A stretch of DNA of 64,000 bases from Deinococcus sp. Arct2-2 (GTDB lineage Bacteria > Deinococcota > Deinococci > Deinococcales > Deinococcaceae): NCBI RefSeq assembly GCF_004801315.1, contig NZ_SSNW01000001.1, positions 1 to 64,000 on the forward strand, in the 5' to 3' direction. Every line of letters begins with the position of its first letter. Position 1 is the first letter of the stretch. This document shows, one piece after another, positions 58,941 to 64,000 of the stretch. The position numbers and the translations under genes are program-made. The notes under the pieces were generated by a model. It was not told the DNA's origin. It saw nothing but the letters and a program-made list of their open reading frames with translations, and searched no databases.

Positions 58941-59591
58941 ATGGCCCTGTATCCGTCCAACCCAGTCAGCACCACCGGCACCATGTTGCCTAGCGCCCTC
59001 GACCTCCGCAGCCGCCCGATTCGCCGGGGCGACACGCTGTACTACGCCGGAGATCAGGCCCCCACGCTGTACCGAGTCGAAACGGGACTGTTGCGGGCCG
59101 TGCGCCTGACTCCCCAAGGCCGCAACCTGACCGTGCGCCACATGCGCCCCGGCGATATTTTCGGTGAAGAAACCTTGCACGACCAGCCCCGCAGCCATCA
59201 GGTCATGGCCCTCACCGACGCCACTATCACGCCCATTCACTTGCAGCACCTCACGGGCGCAGAGCTGTGGGAAGTCACGCGCAGCCTCAGCACCCAACTC
59301 CAGCGCGTGATGAACGACGGCGTTCATATTCAGGACGGCGAACTGCGCGAACGCATTGCCCGCTACCTGCTGAACCTCGCCGATTCCAGCTTGGGCGGAT
59401 CGCACCCCGACAACCTGCGTTTTGTACGTGCCACACACGAACTGATTGCCGAGGGCACCGGAGCCACCCGCGAAAGCGTGAGCAAACTGATCGGCGAAAT
59501 GCGCGACGACGGACTCTTGACGCCCGCCTACCGCTGCCTGACGCTGACCGATGAGCGGCAGTTGCGTGCCTTGAGCGGATATCACGGCTAA
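58941..59591 (+). CDS. CRP/FNR-family transcriptional regulator (DdrI-like)
   Basis: A 216-residue regulator. The N-terminal cyclic-nucleotide-type beta barrel has [37 protein letters not shown] and [20 protein letters not shown]. The dimer helix includes [14 protein letters not shown]. The C-terminal winged helix-turn-helix has [20 protein letters not shown] and [11 protein letters not shown]. Family fit is firm. In D. radiodurans the CRP-family protein DdrI controls stress genes; equating this gene with DdrI is only a suggestion. The ATG at 58941 is preceded by AAGGAGCG, and the upstream region has TTGTAC palindromes. Confidence 0.9.
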   Translation: MALYPSNPVSTTGTMLPSALDLRSRPIRRGDTLYYAGDQAPTLYRVETGLLRAVRLTPQGRNLTVRHMRPGDIFGEETLHDQPRSHQVMALTDATITPIHLQHLTGAELWEVTRSLSTQLQRVMNDGVHIQDGELRERIARYLLNLADSSLGGSHPDNLRFVRATHELIAEGTGATRESVSKLIGEMRDDGLLTPAYRCLTLTDERQLRALSGYHG

Positions 59592-59670
59592 GAACAGTCA
59601 GGAGTAAGTGGGAACAGAGGAGGGCGGGGCACCTGAACGGGGTGGCCCGCCTTCCTCTTTGAGTAAAAGC

Positions 59671-59810
59671 AACCCCCCAGTCTGCTTCGCAGCCAGCCCC
59701 CCTCAAAGGGGAGCGCAAAAGCTGTTGTCCCCACCTCTAAGGGGGGGAGCACAAAAGCTTTCATCCCCACCTCTAAGGGGGGCGTTGCACCAGCAACGGG
59801 GGGGGTTCAC
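59671..59810 (+). repeat. Family A dispersed repeat, copy 7, with internal duplication
   Basis: A longer copy (140 bases). The part GAGCGCAAAAGCTGTTGTCC-CCACCTCTAAGGGGGG is repeated as GAGCACAAAAGCTTTCATCC-CCACCTCTAAGGGGGG, giving an extra unit of about 37 bases in the middle. Confidence 0.85.
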
Positions 59811-59850
59811 CCACAACCTCAGCCCACACCCTCCCACCCCACCGCCCCTC

Positions 59851-59856
59851 TACAAT
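59851..59856 (+). promoter_or_regulatory. Leaderless -10 box (TACAAT) of nurA-herA
   Basis: TACAAT overlaps the ATG at 59855 and lies exactly seven bases before the ATG at 59864, showing that the second ATG is the true start. Confidence 0.6.
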
Positions 59857-59863
59857 GCGCCCA

Positions 59864-60895
59864 ATGCGGATTAGACTTGACCCTTGGCCTGTAGATATAG
59901 AGGGTGGGCAACTTGCCCTGACGCCCTTTGAAGGTGAATTGATAGATATAGAAACGCCGCGTTGGGCAGCAGTGGCGGCGCGGCCTATTCCCGAACGCTT
60001 GGAGCGGGTGTACGTGGTAGACGGCAAGCGGCGGATGGAATCTCGCGTCTTTATTGAGGACGACGACGGCGCGGCGGGCATGGGCGGGTTCGGGGCGTAT
60101 GTGGTGGGCGCGGTAAGCCTGTGCCCACACGGCACGCGGCCCGCCGAACTGACCGACGTGAAGGCGCTGCGGGTGCTGGCCCATGCGCCGGGGCTGCGGC
60201 TCGATCCCTGCACCCTTTCGCCGCGTGACCCGCACACTGGCACCCTGCTGTATAAGCCGGTAGAGAACACCACGTCTGACCCACTGGCGGCGCTGCACAC
60301 TTTGCAGCAGGCAATGCTGGCCGCCGAACAGGAACTCTCGCACGGCTACGCGTCCGCCGTGCCGATAGATGAACAAGATGACCGCGAATGGCTGACCACC
60401 CTGAGCGTTCAGGACGGAACATTGCGCGGCAAAAACCTGTACGGCGCGGTGGTGGGCTGTGTCAAAACCATTCAGACCATGTACTTGCCCCCAGACCGGG
60501 CCTCACTGCTGGCCGAACTGAAACCCGGCGAGCGCACGCCGATTTTGCACATGCAGTACAACAACAAAACGGTCACCCGCTTTATCTGGTACGTGCGTTT
60601 GTGCGAGGCCGCGTTCTATCAGCATCCCATGAGCGGCGTGATGAGGCTGGAAATGTACGCGCCCGACGAACCCGACTTTTTGCCCCCGATTGTCCGGCAG
60701 GTGGCGAACCTGAGTGGCAACCTGCTGCTAAGGCTGGGGAGCCACGCCCACAAAGACCCCCGCGCCCCGCAAAACCTGATTCCCACCGCCGCGCTGGAGC
60801 AGGCGATGGCCCGCAGCATGGGCAGCGCCGATCTGGTCACGCGCCGGATTCGGGCGCACATTGCCCGCACCTTTGACCCAGCGGTCTTGGCATGA
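59864..60895 (+). CDS. nurA: NurA-family DNA nuclease
   Basis: A 343-residue NurA that works with HerA in DNA end resection. It has the catalytic-core start [20 protein letters not shown] (Asp near residue 53), [40 protein letters not shown] (acidic motif) and [20 protein letters not shown]. Residues 1-45 form a short N-terminal strand region. The start is moved three codons downstream of the first ATG because TACAAT is seven bases before 59864. It overlaps herA by four bases (ATGA). D. radiodurans NurA and HerA are known to act together in DNA repair. Confidence 0.95.
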   Translation: MRIRLDPWPVDIEGGQLALTPFEGELIDIETPRWAAVAARPIPERLERVYVVDGKRRMESRVFIEDDDGAAGMGGFGAYVVGAVSLCPHGTRPAELTDVKALRVLAHAPGLRLDPCTLSPRDPHTGTLLYKPVENTTSDPLAALHTLQQAMLAAEQELSHGYASAVPIDEQDDREWLTTLSVQDGTLRGKNLYGAVVGCVKTIQTMYLPPDRASLLAELKPGERTPILHMQYNNKTVTRFIWYVRLCEAAFYQHPMSGVMRLEMYAPDEPDFLPPIVRQVANLSGNLLLRLGSHAHKDPRAPQNLIPTAALEQAMARSMGSADLVTRRIRAHIARTFDPAVLA

Positions 60896-62733
60896 GACTG
60901 GTAGAACCCACGCCCACGATTGGCATGGTGTTGGGCACCGAGGACGCCACGCCCACGATCTTTTGGTTTGCCGTCACGCCCGGTTCCAGCGTGCAGCTCG
61001 ACGACTTGGTGGTGGTGCAAACGCACAAACCAGACGGCCAGCCCGTCAACTTTTATGGTCTGGTGGACAGCGTCCGCAAGCGGCACGAGGGCATTACCTT
61101 CGAGTCCGATGTGGCCGATGTGGTGGCCGGAGTGCTGCCCGCTGCCGTGTCGTATGCCGCCCGCGTGCTGGTGACCCGTGTCAGCCCCGAAGACTTTATT
61201 CCGCCTCAGCCGGGCGATCTGGTGGCCCACGCACGCGGCGAGGCGCTGCACATGGCCCTCAGTGCCGACAAGATGGAGGAAGCCGCGTTTCCGGCAGGTC
61301 TGCTGGCCGATGGGCAAACCCTGCCGCTGAACTTCCGCTTCATCAACGGCGAAAGCGGCGGCCACATCAACATTTCCGGCATCAGTGGGGTGGCGACCAA
61401 AACCAGTTACGCGCTGTTCCTGCTGCACTCCATTTTCCGTAGCGGCGTAATGGATCGGGTAGCGGCCAAAAGCGGCGGCCAGATGGCGGGCACAGCGGGT
61501 GGGCGGGCCATTATTTTCAACGTGAAGGGCGAGGATTTGCTGTTTCTCGACAAGCCCAACTCTAAAGTGGTAGACCGCGAAGACAAAGCCCGCCTCGGCA
61601 AAGGCTTTGCCCAAGACCGCTACAGCATGTTGGGCCTGCCCATGACCCCCTTCCGCGACGTGCAGTTCTTGGCCCCGCCCCGTGAGAGCGCGGTGGGCGG
61701 CGTGATCGTGCCACACGTCGATCAGCGTTCCGAGGGCGTGACGCCGTTCGTGTTCACCCTGCGTGAATTCTGTCTGGGCCGGATGCTGCCCTACGTGTTC
61801 AGCGACGCGGGCGGCAGCCTGAACTTGGGATTCGTCATCGGCAACATCGAAGAAAAGCTCTTTAAGCTGGCGCAGGCGCAAAAAGATAACAGCGCTGCGC
61901 TGCACGTGGACGATTGGCAGGCCGAACCCGACCAGATCATCGATGAAGGCCTCAGCTTCGACGACCTCGGCAAAACCCGCATTCAAACGTTTTCGCAACT
62001 GATTTCGTACCTCGAATACAAGCTGCTGGAGGAAAACGACGGTTTGGGCGACAAGCGCTGGGTGCTGAACCAGAATCAGGGGACGCTTCGGGCCTTTACG
62101 CGCCGCTTGCGCGGTGTGCAAAAAACCCTGACGCCCCTCGTGCGCGGCGACCTGACGCCCCAGCAGGCTGAACAATTCCGACCCAACCTGATTCGCGGGC
62201 CGTACCAACTGAGCGTCGTGGATATTCACAACTTGTCTGGCCCCGCCCAGATGTTCGTGGTGGGCGTGCTGCTGCGCGATCTGTTCGAGCATAAGGAAAA
62301 AAACGGGCGGCAAGACACGGTATTTGTTGTGCTGGACGAGCTGAACAAGTACGCCCCACGCGAGGGCGGCGGCCCCATCAAAGACATTTTGTTGGACATT
62401 GCCGAGCGTGGCCGCAGCCTCGGCATCATCCTGATCGGGGCGCAGCAGACCGCCAGCGAAGTGGAGCGCCGAATCGTGTCCAACGCCGCGATTCGCGTGG
62501 TGGGCCGCCTCGATTTGGCCGAAGCCGAGCGGCCCGAATACCGCTTTTTGCCCCAAAGTTTCCGGGCGCGGGCGGGCATTTTGCAACCCGGCACGATGCT
62601 GATTTCTCAGCCGGATGTGCCGACGCCGCTGCTGGTCAATTATCCGTTTCCGGCGTGGGCCACACGTAAAGACGAGGTGGATGATTTGGCGGGGCGGCCT
62701 GTGGCGGAGGTGGGGGAGGACTGGCTGCGGTGA
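60892..62733 (+). CDS. herA: HerA-family DNA translocase/ATPase
   Basis: A 613-residue HerA of the FtsK/HerA superfamily. An N-terminal HAS-barrel domain (about residues 1-110) is followed by the P-loop [10 protein letters not shown] (163-172), with ATKTS in place of the usual GKS/T. The Walker B is [14 protein letters not shown] (about 477-490), followed by [20 protein letters not shown] and the arginine-finger-like [19 protein letters not shown]. It pumps DNA through a hexamer into NurA. The ATG overlaps the nurA stop (ATGA), so the pair is co-translated. Confidence 0.95.
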   Translation: MRLVEPTPTIGMVLGTEDATPTIFWFAVTPGSSVQLDDLVVVQTHKPDGQPVNFYGLVDSVRKRHEGITFESDVADVVAGVLPAAVSYAARVLVTRVSPEDFIPPQPGDLVAHARGEALHMALSADKMEEAAFPAGLLADGQTLPLNFRFINGESGGHINISGISGVATKTSYALFLLHSIFRSGVMDRVAAKSGGQMAGTAGGRAIIFNVKGEDLLFLDKPNSKVVDREDKARLGKGFAQDRYSMLGLPMTPFRDVQFLAPPRESAVGGVIVPHVDQRSEGVTPFVFTLREFCLGRMLPYVFSDAGGSLNLGFVIGNIEEKLFKLAQAQKDNSAALHVDDWQAEPDQIIDEGLSFDDLGKTRIQTFSQLISYLEYKLLEENDGLGDKRWVLNQNQGTLRAFTRRLRGVQKTLTPLVRGDLTPQQAEQFRPNLIRGPYQLSVVDIHNLSGPAQMFVVGVLLRDLFEHKEKNGRQDTVFVVLDELNKYAPREGGGPIKDILLDIAERGRSLGIILIGAQQTASEVERRIVSNAAIRVVGRLDLAEAERPEYRFLPQSFRARAGILQPGTMLISQPDVPTPLLVNYPFPAWATRKDEVDDLAGRPVAEVGEDWLR

Positions 62734-62739
62734 GGCGGG

Positions 62740-63104
62740 GCTTAAGCTTCAGCTTGAATTCGGCGATGTTTTAGGGCTTTTCCCACGTTGGATTCCCCCA
62801 CCCCCCAGCCCCCGCACCCAAAGGGTGCAGGGGAGTTTGTCGCTCCGCTGAGGAGGATTGATCTTGTCGCGTCCAAACTGGGCTGAATCGTTCCCCTGAA
62901 GCGGAATTGCCAGTCGTCTTAGAACTGGAATTGGCCCGCGCGTTGCACGCACGACGGCCTCACACGGAGTTGGGCAGGGCCGATTTCGGGTAGGGAGGGT
63001 TTGCTTTTAGCTCCTCGCCCTTGAGGGGGGAGGTTGGGACTCGTAGAGCTACGCAGTAGAGGGGGTGAATGCGCGAAGCGATTGCCCTTCTTTCGCCTAC
63101 TCTC
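62740..63104. repeat. Intergenic region with C-type and GC-rich repeats
   Basis: No gene is seen in this 371-base gap. It holds a GCACCC/GGGTGC hairpin (62815-62830), and a family C copy (63010-63090) with CTCGCCCTTGAGGGGGGAGG and GCGCGAAGCGATTGCCCTTC. Confidence 0.5.
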
Positions 63105-63464
63105 TTACACCCAAACTGCTTCCGGCTCCATCCCTTCCGCTGGCGTTTTCCCGGCTTCCAAACCGCTATTTTGTACGGTCTGCACGGGTTTGAGGCTCAT
63201 GTCGTGGTGGCATTCGATTTGGCAAGACAGGCGCACGCCGTCCGGGCCGCCGATTTGCATTCCTTTCTCAGTCAACTTGTCTTTCTCGGCCTGCGTCATG
63301 GCTTCCGGTTCGCCCGCGCTGAACTGGACTCGGCAGGTGGTGCAGCGGGCCACGCCGCCGCAGCGGTGCAAAATGTCGACTCCGCCGCGCTCTAAGGCCA
63401 GCACCAAACGTTCGCCTTCGCGGGCTTCCATCGTTCCGTACCCATCAACAGTGATCTGAATCAT
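63105..63464 (-). CDS. 2Fe-2S ferredoxin
   Basis: A 119-residue ferredoxin of the plant/adrenodoxin-type fold. Cluster ligands are seen as CGGVARCTTC (Cys-x5-Cys-x2-Cys) and the fourth Cys in VRLSCQIEC. A C-terminal tail (SGLEAGKTPAEGMEPEAVW) extends beyond the fold. It passes single electrons to a partner oxygenase or reductase that is not identifiable here. Its ATG overlaps the stop of the aminotransferase gene by four bases. Confidence 0.92.
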   Translation of the reverse strand: MIQITVDGYGTMEAREGERLVLALERGGVDILHRCGGVARCTTCRVQFSAGEPEAMTQAEKDKLTEKGMQIGGPDGVRLSCQIECHHDMSLKPVQTVQNSGLEAGKTPAEGMEPEAVWV

Positions 63465-64000
63465 GCGGTCAATCTATCCGACTCGGCCCGCACCACATCT
63501 ACGATGGCCCGCGCTCCGGCTTCTATTTGTGCCACAGTCAGGCCGCCATAGCCCAAGACTAGAGCTTGCTGGGGCGCTTCCTCCACCATAAAACGGCGCA
63601 GGGTTCCCGCAAAGACGCCGCGCAGGGCGAGGGCAGCGGCCACCCGATCGGCGTCGAGGGGCGGGGCCAGATGGAGGCAGGCGTGTAGGCCAGCTTCGAT
63701 GCCGCCCAACCGTGCCAGCGGGTGTGAATCTTGGGTCAGTGGGGCCAAGGCCGACGCCAATGCCGCTTGCTGCTGTCCGTGCCAGCGCCGCGCCCGCCGC
63801 ACATGGCGGTCAAGGTGGCCGCCCAACAAAAAGTGAATCAGGGCGTCTTGCGTAACGGTGTTGTGTCCGGCGTCGGTCAGCACCCGCGCCCGCTCCAGCG
63901 CAGGCAGCAGGGCCGCCGGAGACACCAAAAACCCCGTGCGAACCGCTGGTGTCAGCACTTTGCTCAGGGTGCCTAAATACAAAACCCGCCCGCCGCCGTC
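63461..64000 (-). CDS. PLP-dependent aminotransferase, MocR/PdxR-type C-terminal part (partial)
   Basis: The end of a longer gene that continues past the window edge. The 180 residues seen begin VLYLGTLSKVLTPAVRTGFL, which carries the PLP lysine (SK), then RRARRWHGQQQAALASALAP and IEAGLHACLHLAPPLDADRV. This matches the aminotransferase domain of MocR-type GntR regulators; the DNA-binding part would lie beyond 64000. The TTG at 63982 is an internal codon, not a start. Confidence 0.8.
   Translation of the reverse strand, partial: DGGGRVLYLGTLSKVLTPAVRTGFLVSPAALLPALERARVLTDAGHNTVTQDALIHFLLGGHLDRHVRRARRWHGQQQAALASALAPLTQDSHPLARLGGIEAGLHACLHLAPPLDADRVAAALALRGVFAGTLRRFMVEEAPQQALVLGYGGLTVAQIEAGARAIVDVVRAESDRLTA

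Noticed and set aside
60619..62586. A 655-codon minus-strand frame opposite herA
   Set aside because: herA motifs are on the plus strand and the reverse frame is a His/Gln-rich by-product of GC-rich codon use.

Overview
The window looks like a chromosomal segment of a Deinococcus species. It is GC-rich. It carries a RecO that closely matches the Deinococcus radiodurans protein as I recall it, a NurA-HerA pair, RecJ, a PolX with a PHP domain, two candidate carotenoid genes of the deinoxanthin type (a CrtD-like desaturase and a CrtL-type monocyclase) and a DdrI-like CRP/FNR regulator. About 20 genes have a TANNNT -10 hexamer 6-8 bases before the start codon, the leaderless-mRNA arrangement described for Deinococcus. 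I see no prophage, IS transposase, CRISPR array or rRNA. There is one tRNA (Arg, anticodon CCG).

Layout. 0.3-5.2 kb: rapZ-yvcK, metG and a possible 22-codon leader gene with its own terminator. 5.4-15 kb: an MFS exporter, ruvA, an LtrA-family protein, a 627-residue orphan, a membrane Ser/Thr kinase with C-terminal NHL repeats next to a thioredoxin-fold protein, and ftsY. 15.4-21 kb: a CAP-domain lipoprotein and a complete branched-chain amino-acid ABC operon (livJHMGF). 21-25.4 kb: polX, a PHP phosphatase, an AT-rich orphan membrane protein and an RNase Z-like hydrolase. 25.4-30 kb: argF, a GNAT enzyme coupled to argC, a shikimate dehydrogenase-like enzyme and two small stress-type proteins. 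30-38.3 kb: trpS-scpA, a SurA-like foldase, tRNA-Arg, a SIS-domain protein and lapA-recJ. 38.3-43 kb: a UbiA prenyltransferase, a CrtD-like desaturase and a subtilisin lipoprotein. 43-46.5 kb: a GntR-controlled proline catabolic operon. 46.6-56 kb: MgtC, a zinc-finger protein, recO, a lipoprotein esterase, a lycopene cyclase, a class III aminotransferase, DinB and a second P5C dehydrogenase. 56-64 kb: a flavin dehydrogenase, an LptA/OstA-like protein, a CRP-family regulator, nurA-herA, a ferredoxin and the end of an aminotransferase.

The main unexplained structure is between genes. Three families of short dispersed repeats fill most gaps: A, about 105 bp with C-rich and G-rich ends; B, a TCTAAGG/CCTTAGA inverted repeat; and C, a G-rich hairpin ending in GCGAwTGCCCTT. 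One family-A copy is split by about 110 bp flanked by a 10-bp direct repeat, and another has an internal duplication. ftsY, recO and the Ser/Thr kinase each have a short upstream ORF overlapping their start codon, two of them with a leaderless-type -10 box and an exact ATGA overlap. A CRP-type palindrome plus a helically phased direct repeat lies before the DUF1508 gene.

All calls come from reading the sequence and from knowledge of protein families; no database search was run.
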